Assembly: GCF_000715075.1 (NCBI RefSeq) | Contig: NC_134082.1 | Location: 107,114,399 to 107,178,398, forward strand | Source: Nicotiana tabacum | Taxonomy: Eukaryota; Streptophyta; Magnoliopsida; Solanales; Solanaceae | Length of the DNA stretch: 64,000 nucleotides | Direction: 5' to 3' | Shown: positions 11,401 through 21,360 of the stretch, piece by piece | How the letters are laid out: every line of letters starts with the position of its first letter | Numbering within the stretch: the first letter of the stretch is position 1 | Translations under genes and position numbers: made by a program | Notes under the pieces: model-generated | What the model was told of the DNA's origin: nothing | Databases searched by the model: none | Seen by the model: only the letters and a program-made list of their open reading frames with translations

Positions 11401-11429
11401 ACCGTTACCTTTGGCTACCAAAGAAGCAG

Positions 11430-11830
11430 TGATGGTGTCAGAATCAACATCAGGAGTTTGGGCCTTGTTCACGAACGGAGCTTCCAATGTAAAAGGGTCT
11501 AGGCTCGGTGTATTGCTAATCATACCTTCCGAGGAAAACCCTAAGGAAGGCCATAAGAACTGTTTCCTCTGAATAACAATGAAGCAGAATATGAAGCTTT
11601 GATTGCAGGACTTGAGCTAGCCTGGGGACTAGACTCCGAGGTCATAGAAATCATATGTGATTCCCAATTGGTAGTAAATCAGGTCTATGGGATATTCGAA
11701 GACAAAGAGGAACGCATGCAATAATATGTAGTGAAAGTCTAGGCTCTGGTAGCACGATTTAGGGAATGGTCAATTACCCACATCCCAAGAGAAGAAAACA
11801 CAGAGGCAGACGCACTAGACAATCTGGGAT
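11430..11830 (+). pseudogene. Second RNase H domain (aRNH) of the Tat element
   Basis: An additional RNase H-like domain follows the first. Motifs include ALFTNGASNVKGSRLGVLLI (11462-11521), EAEYEALIAGLELA (11580-11625), a DSQLVVNQV strand (11660-11690) and HIPREENTEADALDNLGS near 11780-11830. The first catalytic Asp (usually D-G) is Asn here (TNGAS). A second, archaeal-type RNase H is a hallmark of the Tat lineage. A frameshift occurs near 11570 and stops near 11723 and 11743. Confidence 0.75.
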
Positions 11831-11929
11831 CGTCCACGAAAATGAAGGGATCAAACTCCGATATGGTCATTCAGCTTATGTATTCGATATTGGACGCAAT
11901 AGCTATTATGAAGTAAACACGACCAATTT

Positions 11930-13165
11930 GATCTTGGACCAAAGAAATGAGATTATTGACTATCTCGAGCACGGAAAGCTACCTGAAGATCCCAAGGCAT
12001 CTCGGGTTCTACACACGAAAAAAGCTCGATACTGCTTTAGGAGAGGTCAATTATTTAGAAAATCTTTTTTAAGGCCCGTTGGCCCGATGCTTAGGAGCCT
12101 CCGAGGCTAACTATGTCATGAGAGAAGTTCACGAAAGGATTTGTGAAAATCACTCGGGTGCAGATTCATTGGTATTAAAGCTGATTAGGGCAATATATTA
12201 TTGGCCCCGGATGGAACAAGACACCAAGGATTATGTTTAGAAATGCGATAAGTGTCAACGCCATGCACTGTTGGTACACCAACTTGGAGAGTTATTACAC
12301 TCGGTTCTATCACCTTGGCCATTCATGAAGTGGGGAATGGATATAGTCGGTCCGTTGTCACCGGCAAAGTAAGATTTCTTTAGATTTTAACTGACTATTT
12401 TTCTAAGTGGGTTGAAGCCGGTCCTTACCAAAAAATTAGTGAGCGCGAAGTGGTAGATTTCCTGTGGGATAATATATTTGCAGATTTGGGATACCAAAAG
12501 AGATAGCCTGCGATGACGGGCCACAATTTATAGGCGCTAAGGTCACAAAATTCCTTGAAAACTTGAAAATCAAAAGAATCACGTCATCACCTTATCACCC
12601 GAGCGCAAACGGTCAAGTAGAATCAACAAACAAGGTGATTATCCAAAATCTCAAAAAGAGATTGGAAGTAGCCAAAGGCAAATGGCCCGAAGAGCTACCA
12701 CGAGAATTATGAGCATATCGAACAACAACCAAATCAAGACCGGGGGAGAATTCTTTCTCTCTTGTATACGGAGCAGAAGCGTTGATCCCGGTGGAAGTAG
12801 GAGAACCTACCCTGAGATACTTTCGGACGGACAAAAAAAACAACGAAGCATTATTGGTCAAATTGGAGCTGCTCGATGAACGCAATGACTTGGCGCGTAT
12901 AAGGATGGCAGCCCAAAAATAGAGAATGGAGAGATATTATAATCGAAGAGCCAACCTCCATTATTTCAAAGTAGGAGACTTGGTTTTTATGGAAAGTAAT
13001 TCAGAATACCCGAGAGCTCAACGTAGAAAAACTAGGTTCGACGTGGGAAGGCCCCTGCCGGGTTTCGGCTATCACCGGGAAAAGGGTTATAAGAATTAGA
13101 AAATCAAGACGGACTAAAATCGCCGAGCAACTGGATTGTGGCACACCTCAAAAGATACTATTGTT
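11930..13165 (+). pseudogene. Integrase of the Tat element (broken)
   Basis: Integrase inserts the DNA copy into the host genome. The zinc-binding N-terminus is readable at 12120-12270 (REVHERICENHSG ... KCDKCQRHA), followed by LSPWPFMKWGMDIVGPLSP (12308-12365). The catalytic core is shifted between frames (CDDGP near 12510-12525, SANGQVESTN near 12603-12630). The C-terminal region (GDLVF, RRKTRFDVGRPLP) runs to 13160. Many stops, including 12238 and 12370, show that it is inactive. Confidence 0.8.
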
Positions 13166-13357
13166 GATGAACACCGCTTATACTGAAAGTATGTACTGCA
13201 CTATTTTTCCCTTTGTCTAGTTTTTGTCCCAATTTGTTTTTTCTAGAAAGGTTTTTAATAAGGCAACAATGGAAAACATACTACGAAGGAGGCCTCATCA
13301 GTAGAAATAAGACCTTTGAATAACAAGTCATGCAAGCAATGAGCCACTACAGAGCGG

Positions 13358-13550
13358 TTAGATAGTCTTTTGCTCGATAGCAAAGTTCCTACCGGGAAAC
13401 AAAGCTTGCTATCGGGGTAAAGGTTACCCGACCGTTCATGAGTGCAAGCCATTAGGGGTGGTTAGGTAATATTTGGCTCTATAGCAAAGTTCCTAATGGG
13501 AAATGAAGTTTGCTATCAAACCAAAGATTATCCAATCGTTCACTAGTGGA
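13358..13550 (+). repeat. Duplicated hairpin module in the Tat 3' region
   Basis: Two diverged copies of about 95 bp (13358-13445, 13456-13550) each contain a stem-loop. Copy 1 pairs GATAGCAA (13376-13383) with TTGCTATC (13406-13413). Copy 2 pairs ATAGCAAA (13481-13488) with TTTGCTAT (13509-13516). Inner TTCC/GGAA pairs are kept in both. The module lies between integrase and the antisense ORF. Confidence 0.6.
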
Positions 13551-13902
13551 ATCTTCAAAGGAGCAAGACTTTCAGTGTTCAAATTCGCATTCTTCACATT
13601 CGAACACTGGGGGGGGATGATATGAGAATACAGCAACATGACTTCCACATCGATCAAGACTACAAAATTCGGGAAAATTTTTTTATCATCAGGACGGGGA
13701 CTGTGTGGCCCGCCCCGTAGAAACAAGTTGTACAAGTTAGCCACTAGTGGCAATTTCTTTTTAGCACAACGAATACTTATATTATTTCTTTTCCTTAAGC
13801 TAGTCAACCTCAATCAAAAGGTTATTTTAAACGATGAATTAATTTTATCGTTTGAAAGTTTAAAAAGTACTTCAAATGATAGTGTCATAATAAACAGGAG
13901 AC
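13551..13902 (+). other. Non-coding part of the Tat 3' region
   Basis: This sits between integrase and the 306-bp duplication. An open frame at 13638-14036 has no recognised domain and crosses into the repeat; I treat it as chance. A GGGGGGG run lies at 13611-13617. Confidence 0.4.
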
Positions 13903-14505
13903 ATCCTCTTCAAGAACACCGTAAATATAAGAGGGCCCTCTCTTGTGAAACCCTCACGGTAAATGGCAAATTCCGGAAGAACTTATGCCCGGAATCCAAA
14001 TGTTACCGGGGAAAAATACACCCGAACCTTGCATAATTCGATGCAAAGAGAAAAACTTGTATAATACTTAAACAAAAAAGTACTTATATACACAACAAAC
14101 GTGCCAAGCAGCACAAGTACAAAAGTATGGAAAAGAGAAGCAAAGTGAAAAGAAAGCAAAAAGCTAAGCTACTGTATCCCCGGAATTCGGGGGAAGAGAA
14201 GGAACATGATACGTCATCTTCAAGAGCACCGTAAAAATAAGAGGGCCCTCTCTTATGAAATCCTCACGGTAAAGGGCTGATTCCGGAAGAAATTATGCCC
14301 AGAATCCAAATGTTATCGGGGAAAAATGCACCCAAAGCCTTGCATAATTTGATGCAAAGAGAAAAACTTGCGCAATACTTAAAAAAATACTTATAGACAC
14401 AACAAACGTGCCAAGAAGCACAAATACAAAAGTATAGAAAAGAAAAGAAAAGTGAAAAGAAAGCAAAAAGCTAAGCTATTGCATCCCCGGAATCCAGGGG
14501 AAGAG
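13903..14505. repeat. Tandem duplication of about 306 bp in the Tat 3' region
   Basis: The unit starts CATCCTCTTCAAGAACACCG (13903) and again CATCTTCAAGAGCACCG (about 14213). It continues through AAGAGGGCCCTCTCTT, TTCCGGAAGAA, CAACAAACGTGCCAAG and AAAGCAAAAAGCTAAGCTA to the end of the antisense ORF (CCCCGGAAT). Copies are roughly 90% alike by eye. The second copy holds the antisense ORF stop region. Confidence 0.85.
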
Positions 14506-17124
14506 AAGCATCTGCACCCCCAAGAGAAGTAGGCGGATCCACCGCTGGCTCAAGATCTTGGCCTTCACCATCATTCCCTTCAGGTTCTTCTTCAGTTCCT
14601 GAGAACTCGGAACCAGAACCAGAACCAGAAAATTCAGTAGCATCAGGTTGGACCGGGAGACCCCTTCGGGCAGTTGACTCCAACTCACGAGCCTTGGCGA
14701 TTTTGACATCAAAGTCAATGATGCCCTCTTTGGCCTCTTCCAAGATTTTTTTCCTCATGTTATACATAGAACATGTTTTTTCAACAATGAGAGAAGCCAT
14801 TCGGCGCTGAAGTTCTTCCTTAAGCTAGTCAACCTTAGTCAAAAGGTTATTCTGCTCAGATCTAGCGGCCTGGAGGCTAACATCAAGGTCACGGATAGTG
14901 GAGTTATAAACTTTATTGGCTCTATAACTCTCTTATGCTTCTCTTCCAATCGAGCATGCTTCTCCTCAGCAGTAGCAGCCTCTTCAGCTTTGGAGTTCAA
15001 GGCTGCCTCCAAATTATTCAGTCTTTCAGTAGAGGCAGCCTCGTTATCGGCAGCAGCAAGAACGACATTCTGGACCTCAACCAACTTTGCCTTAGTTTCC
15101 TCAAATTTTACCCTTAACAGGGCAGCCCCTTGGCTGAGGGTCACTACCTCTTGCTCGCTTTACTGCAACCGAGCCTCCAACTCAACGGCCTCAACAGCTT
15201 GTGTTTCCAGTTTTGAGAGGCGAGCAACAATTTAATCTTGCTCGGCCAACAATTGATCCCGCTCAGAGGTGAGTTTCTCTTTGCCAAGGATCAACATCTG
15301 AAGACCCTCGAAAGCAAGGAAGTTAGCCTGCAAAATAGAAGTACAAATTCATAAACCCTGCCATAATAAAGATAGAAGGAACAATAAAGGGAACAAGGAG
15401 CGTACCGCCTCTATGTTGTACATGGAATTGGTCACCATACACTCTCTCGAGAGAGACTGTATTTTATTCCTATCCTTCTCTGAAGCCAGAGGCTTTAGAT
15501 AATTAGCTAGTTCCACCAACCGAGACAGCAGATGGAACCCGGTAAAAATCGAGAGGGAAACACTCCTCCTCCTCTGAGGATCTTCGGAAGGGGAAGAGTA
15601 CTTATGTCCCAAATTCCCATGAATTGGGAACTGGGGAAGAGGAACATCCTCCTCTCGGACGACTGTGGCCAGTGGAGATGATGTAGCAGTTGCTGGTGGC
15701 GAAGGCAAAGTTGGCGAAGAGGGATATGAAGCTGATGACATTGTAGGTTGAGAAGCAGGTACATAAAAAGCAGTGCTAGTTGTTAGTTACTCATCAAACA
15801 AAGATGGAAGAGACCCGATACCCAGCCTCATGGTACTAGGAGCAGCTACAAGGCCCCGTAAGCAAGAGTTAGCATCTTCCACTCTATCACACTCTACCCA
15901 GAGTTCCTGTACGTTGTCTTCGTTTGATGTAACTAGCTCAATAGATTGAGTAGTCTGTTGGGCTGATGAAGGTCATTGTCTTCTATGTAGAGAAGCCTTT
16001 TCATCACTAGCTTCTCTGTCATCGACAATCGCCACAATGTTTGCGGCTGGTTCGATTGCGAGTTCACCTTTTTATTTTTACCCTCGGCCGTAAAGGAGAG
16101 TCATCTTTGTTGTTGCTTGTTCTCCGGCCGGGGATCCCGAGAGGAAGCATTCACACCGAAATTAGGTCTGGCGATACCCATTAGGGCAAAGGCCTCCTGT
16201 AACAACCTTGTTGTGTTTGCGAGATCAGCCAAAACGTTCTTCTCGGGAACGGTAACAGAGCCCTCCGGAAGACCTATTTTCAACAATATGAGAAGTTAGC
16301 CAGTTTTCTTATATGTGAGATAAAGAACAAGGTAAACTCAAGAATCAACTTACCATGATTTTTGGCCTTCTACCCGTATTCAAGGGCCAGTTCTTTCCAC
16401 CGGCAAGTCTCAGGCATGGTAACATCCAAAAAATTTTGGACCCACTGATCCAAACCTTCAACCTATAGTGGTGTCCACCGAGTTGCTGAAATAATAAAAG
16501 AAGAAGGATCAGTAATAGCATGGGACAACTTTTAACCAGGAGAAAAGACAGACGTTGAACTTACGAGTACGGTTCCATGATTCAGGAAAGGATGGAGTTA
16601 TGGCCGGGATGATATCCCTGGTGAAAACAGCAACAAACCGCTCCATCCATCCATAGTCGTTGTCATCGTCCATGCTGGTGAGCAAAGTATGGTGACCACA
16701 TTTGCTGAAGTGTATCATTCCCCCACGGAAAATTTTGGAGGAATAAAGGTCCATCAGTCGAGCTAGGGATAGCTCTTCCTCCATTGTGGCATAGACGCAG
16801 AAGACAAATGGTCGTCTGCCACACAGAAGGGCTCACTTGTGCCAAGCAGACTTGGTAATGGAAGCAAAACTCCAAGATAAAGGAATCAAGCCCCCCGCTC
16901 AATGAGAACGTGCCCAAAGTGAAGGGGTACGTGTAAATGTACGTGAAACTCTTCTTGGAGAAGGTTACTCGCTCCGCTAGGTCAGAAGCTATGATGTTCA
17001 GATCTTGAAAACCACAATCTTCCTTCACAGCAGGGATGCTAGAAGGATGGATGGAAGAAGGATAAACACCATCAATGTTTTCATTGTTCTTTGAAGAACT
17101 AGAATTTTTGAAAGAGGAGGCCAT
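14471..17124 (-). pseudogene. Tat antisense ORF (gypsy-type transposon protein with C-terminal coiled coil)
   Basis: A series of minus-strand frames runs against pol between integrase and the 3' LTR: 17124-16663 (start MASSFKNSSSSKNNENIDGV), 16286-16101, 15741-15349, 15144-14839 and 14800-14471. The first contains a segment like the plant putative gypsy-type transposon domain (Pfam Transposase_28): YTYPFTLGTFSLSGGL, then FCFHYQVCLAQVSPSVW. 15144-14839 is a heptad-rich coiled coil (NSKAEEAATAEEKHARLEEK) and 14800-14471 ends acidic. Similar antisense ORFs are known in Grande and related Tat elements; their function is unknown. Breaks between frames may be introns or lesions; I cannot separate these by eye. 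Confidence 0.65.
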
Positions 17125-17474
17125 AGTTACAGAAAGAAGTAAGGGTTTTTCTCTGAAGAAAAAGATTAAAGGAAGTTAAAAACAAGTATAAGTAGAGTAA
17201 AGAGAGTTTGATAGAGTTTAGAAAATTATGAAGTGTAAAAAAAGAAGGTTGAAGCGTATAAGTAGAGGAATATGTGGCTAAAATCGTGGCTATGATTACC
17301 TCGAGAACCGCAAAAGTGTTGCTGAATCATGGGATGACGCGTTTTCGGGACATTAAATACGGAGAGATGTGCGTCTAATCAAGCATCAGAAACTGAGGGG
17401 GTCAGAGAATTTTCCACCAAGAAAAGTATTGGTATCTTTACCAACTTCCCGGCGACACAAGGATGTACCACCGG

Positions 17475-17487
17475 AAAGCAGGGGAAC
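17475..17487 (+). other. Polypurine tract of the Tat element
   Basis: AAAGCAGGGGAAC lies just upstream of the 3' LTR start at 17492, where plus-strand DNA synthesis is primed. Confidence 0.7.
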
Positions 17488-17491
17488 TATT

Positions 17492-18095
17492 TGTATAGGG
17501 TAAAATATGTCCATATTAAATGCTCGTATAATAAAGCGACACGTAGAGTTGAAGACATATAGAAAGCGAGACAAATGGCAATAAAGTCCAAGAGCAACAA
17601 TCTCGTTTGTTCCCGAAGGGAATATTGCTCATAAAGACAAAATAAATGTCTGTCACCCGGTAACATTTAATGGAGAATATTCTATAGCATTAAGTACGTA
17701 TCCCGTTACAAAGAATATGACATTCATAGCCTGCCGTTACACATTCTTCAATGACCGCCATAATTGTCGTTTAAGAGGGGCTTGATCCTAGGACATTGTT
17801 CCCTAGGAGCAACTATAAATAGTAAATTCAACAACCATTGAAGAGACACGAATTTTCTGATACACTTGTGCTATATATTGTTCAAGCTCAATAACATTTT
17901 ATTTTCTTGCTTATTAATATCGTTGTTATTGCGTCCAGAAGCTCTGCTCCAAGAACCAAGATTTTTGCTGTCTTATCTCGATTTCAACGCTAAGTCTTAC
18001 ATTCTTATTTAATTTATTTATCATTTTGAGATCAAATCGATTCGTTTGTCTATAAACTACGTATAAATTCAACTGTATCGCTCTACGGGTAAACA
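17492..18095 (+). repeat. 3' LTR of the Tat element
   Basis: 604 bp, TGTATAGGG...GGGTAAACA, matching the 5' LTR end to end, followed by TSD ATGAT (18096-18100). By-eye alignment gives close to 60 differences plus a 1-nt indel; many are C/T or G/A. Confidence 0.92.
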
Positions 18096-18100
18096 ATGAT

Positions 18101-19039
18101 TAATAAGATTAAGAAAAGAAACGAACTATGCATGAATTTATTAATGTTTTTCGTGAAAAATTATTTTCATGAAAATATTCTGCCGAGAAAATATGTTATG
18201 TTGACGATTTATTCTTTGGATTATTCCTATTTTTGATTAAATATAAAAGTATGTGGCCTAATATAATTTAGTAAAAGAATAGTGTTCTAGACTTCTAGTA
18301 ATATCCTTAATTTAAGTATAAAGGTCGACATTAAAGTCTAATATAAGAGTTGATACATTAATAAAGGAAAATAACTTTAACAAATAAGTGACAGAAGCCC
18401 TTTGAAAATATATATCACACTAAATAATTTCAAGAAGATTTGTTTTAATAAGCAGTAACGTGTACTGAGGGCCACTTTTGTTAAGGTATACCGAAGGCGT
18501 ATTCGGTATTTTGAAAGCATGAGTGCATCACTATCTTTAAATAAATATATGATTTGACAATATAACTTTTTTTTTTACGATGATGTAAGTTGACGAACAA
18601 ACTCTAATTAACACTATTAGCATTATTTATGTCCTCGACGAGTTTTCATACTTTGAAAAATATCAATAATAGCATCATTGCTTATAGTTTTAAATATCTT
18701 ACGTTATATATAGCAAGATAAAAATTATTAAAAAATTCTTCATCCATCCTATTACATAGATCTTTTATATGTATTTATATTTTCCTGTAGATATATGATT
18801 TACATTATTAGTTTTTGATTATAGTGGAAGTTTAAGTTTAATTTTATTATATTTTTCTGGTACTTCTTTTGTTGACAAAATCTAATTTTTTTTGAGAGAG
18901 ATTAACATTTCAATTTTGAAGTTCTCTTCTTCAGTGAACACTTACAATCTACTATTATTAGTGATAATCTTCCAGAGAAAAAGATGGGATCACAATATCA
19001 TATTTTATGAAACATTTTAGTGAAAGTTTTCTTTTTAAA
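18101..19039. other. AT-rich intergenic DNA
   Basis: No ORF, RNA or repeat structure could be supported. The sequence is strongly AT-rich up to the point where LINE reverse transcriptase becomes readable. Confidence 0.5.
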
Positions 19040-21360
19040 AATAACTTAAAAGCCTTTGTAATACAACATATAAGGTAGTCAAGAAAATTATAGTAAATAG
19101 GATTAAGCTCCTCTTACCCAATATCATTTACCCTACACAAACTAGTTTTATTAAAGGAAACAAAGCTTCTGATAATGTTATCATCATACAAGAAGTCTTA
19201 AATCATTTCAAAAAAAAAAAAACAAGGGCAAAAAGGCCAAGATGATGATTAAAATAGACATAGAGAAAGTTTTTGATAAGATAGAGTGGTCCTTTTAGAG
19301 GTTCTCGCTAAAGTCTCTAAATTTTCCTAATAATCTATCGAAATTATTATGTCATGCGTCTCTACTACTTCAAATTTTATCTTAATTAATGGCTGGTGTT
19401 TAGATTTTTTCCTACCCTCTAAAGGCATTAGGCAAGTGGATCCCTTATCCATATACCTTTTTATTATGTGTATGAAAATGCTCTCTAGACTCATTAACCA
19501 CGAAATAGAATGATGTAGGTGGGATCCCATCAAAATTTCTAACAAAGGACCTCCCATATCCCACTTTTTCTTTGCTGACGACCTAGTATTAATGATGGAA
19601 GCCAACAAAAAAAACTGCAACTCCCTCATTGATATCCTGAATAAATTTTGCAGCTTATCGGGGCAGACTATTAATTTTAACAAGTCTAGAATCATGTTTT
19701 CCAATAACATTCCTCAAGACATCAAAAACCACATTAGCAGAGTCTGTCCATGAAACAAGCAACCCACTTTAGTAAATACCTTGGGTTCCAATGATCGACC
19801 ATAGAATAGCCCAAAAGGACTTTCAATTTATTATAGATAGGCTCAACACTAGATTACAAGGATGGAAAATAAATTTCTTAAACATGGCAGGTAGATCTAC
19901 CTTAATTAAAGCTACCCTAGCAGCTATACCCATGTGATGCAAATTTACGGTCTTCCCAAAGCCACTACCAACAAGATAGATGTTATACAAAGGAATTTCT
20001 TGTGGGGTAGCACTAATAAAAAAAATGTCACCTTATCAAATGGGATATAGCTACCAAAATAAAAAGGGAGGGAGGGAGGGTTGGGGCTATACAAATCACA
20101 CTGGAAAACAAATTCCTTCAAAGTGGCTTTGGCATGGAGATACTCGAAAGATAAGAACTCTCTCTGGGCCCAAATTCTCTGTAATAAGTATGGAATGAGG
20201 AATAATACGGTTAACAGATCCCCTAATAGAGCAAGCGATTCACACATCTGGAAAAACATAGTAGAAGGGATAAATATTTGCAACAAAGGCTTACACTGGA
20301 CAATAGGTGATGGTAAATCCATAAACATCTGGGATGAAAAATGGATAAATCGCGCAAAACATTTTAGAAGCCTCATACAGAGGCCTCTAATGAGGAATGA
20401 ACCAAACCTAGCACTCTCCACTATCTTGGCTAATAGTACTATAAATTTGAACACCCTATCCTTCGACCTGCCTATTAGCATAAAGTAAAATTCACAGCAC
20501 CTATATTAAGCAAGTGCTACCATCTAGGGACAAATCAAACTGGAACACCTTAAATCATAACTCCTTTTCTACCAAAGCGGCTTATGAGCTCATCTCTTCT
20601 CCTCACGAGAATCAGATAAACAATATAGACTTCGGATAGATATGGAAAGTCATTGTGCTCAATAAGATTAAAGCTTTCCTATGGCTAGTAGTTCATAATA
20701 GGCTCCCTACCACTCTCATGCTCTTTAGAAGACACATTAGCGATACCTATGTGTGTAGTATTTGCTGCAACGAGGGGATTAACTTTAACCATAACTTTCA
20801 GCATTTACAGAATAATGCTTATAATATCTCCACGTAGCTGAAAAAATAGATTAACTCCAAAAGCATGTTCAATGATCTTATCAGCTGGAATGAAACCCTT
20901 CCCTCTATCCTCTGGGACCTCTGGTTAGCTAGAAACGACATCCTCTTTAACAAGCATAAAGCTCCTACTTTAGCTAGTCACATCATTAGCAAAGTAGTAG
21001 AGTTTAAGTACGTGACAAAAACTCTTCACACAAAGCCTGCTAAATCCATCTTATATATTAAATGATTGATTCTAACTATCTAAAACTTAACATAGACGGG
21101 TCTTGCATGGGAAACCCAGGAAGGGGTGGTATTGGGGAGTCTTCAAAGATAATAACAGTAACTGGATTCTAGGTTTTAGTATGGCCATCCCGCATGCTAC
21201 AAACATATATATGGAAGCCCTAGCCTTGCTACATGGATTAAAATTGGCTAAAGAGAAAGGACTACACCCTCTGGTTATTGAATCTGACTGCAAAGACTTA
21301 GTTAAAATGATGACTAACAGTGATTGCTACTATCAAAATATGGTTGATGATTGCAGAGGG
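19040..21360 (+). mobile_element. LINE (non-LTR retrotransposon), 5' truncated, upstream part
   Basis: Only the pol ORF remains. From about 19045 the RT is readable (LCNTTYKVV, KIIVNRIKLLLP, SFIKGNKASDNVIIIQEVLN). The catalytic F-A-D-D lies at 19571-19582 (FADDLVLMMEAN), then LIDILNKFCSLSGQTINFNK. 20081-20488 holds the post-RT region (WRYSKDKNSLWAQILCNKYG, WTIGDGKSINIWDEKW). A zf-RVT-like segment follows (KIKAFLWLVVHNRLPT, 20664-20711), and then an RNase H domain (21090-21355: DGSCMGNPGRGG, EALALLHGLKLA, ESDCKDLVKMM). Frameshifts and stops are frequent. The 5' part, with ORF1 and endonuclease, is missing. The RNase H is cut at 21360 by the Ogre-like element and resumes at 54364. Confidence 0.88.
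21356..21360. repeat. Target-site duplication GAGGG (left) of the Ogre-like element
   Basis: GAGGG at 21356-21360 is repeated at 54364-54368. The LINE RNase H frame continues directly across the two flanks once one copy is removed, which confirms both boundaries. Confidence 0.9.

Larger units (their letters stand above)
5487..18095 (+). mobile_element. Tat-lineage Ty3/gypsy LTR retrotransposon, complete but decayed
   Basis: A 12.6-kb element bounded by TSD ATGAT. Order on the + strand: 5' LTR, PBS-like site, gag, protease, RT, RNase H, a second RNase H, integrase, a repeat-rich 3' region with an antisense ORF, PPT and 3' LTR. The second RNase H and the antisense ORF point to the Tat/Retand group rather than Athila or chromoviruses. 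All ORFs carry stops and frameshifts. The LTRs differ at roughly one site in ten by eye, so the insertion is old. A solo LTR (7892-9262) interrupts the coding part. Confidence 0.9.

Noticed and set aside
13638..14036. 132-codon + strand frame
   Set aside because: It crosses into the 306-bp non-coding repeat, has no domain, and is not kept in the second repeat copy.
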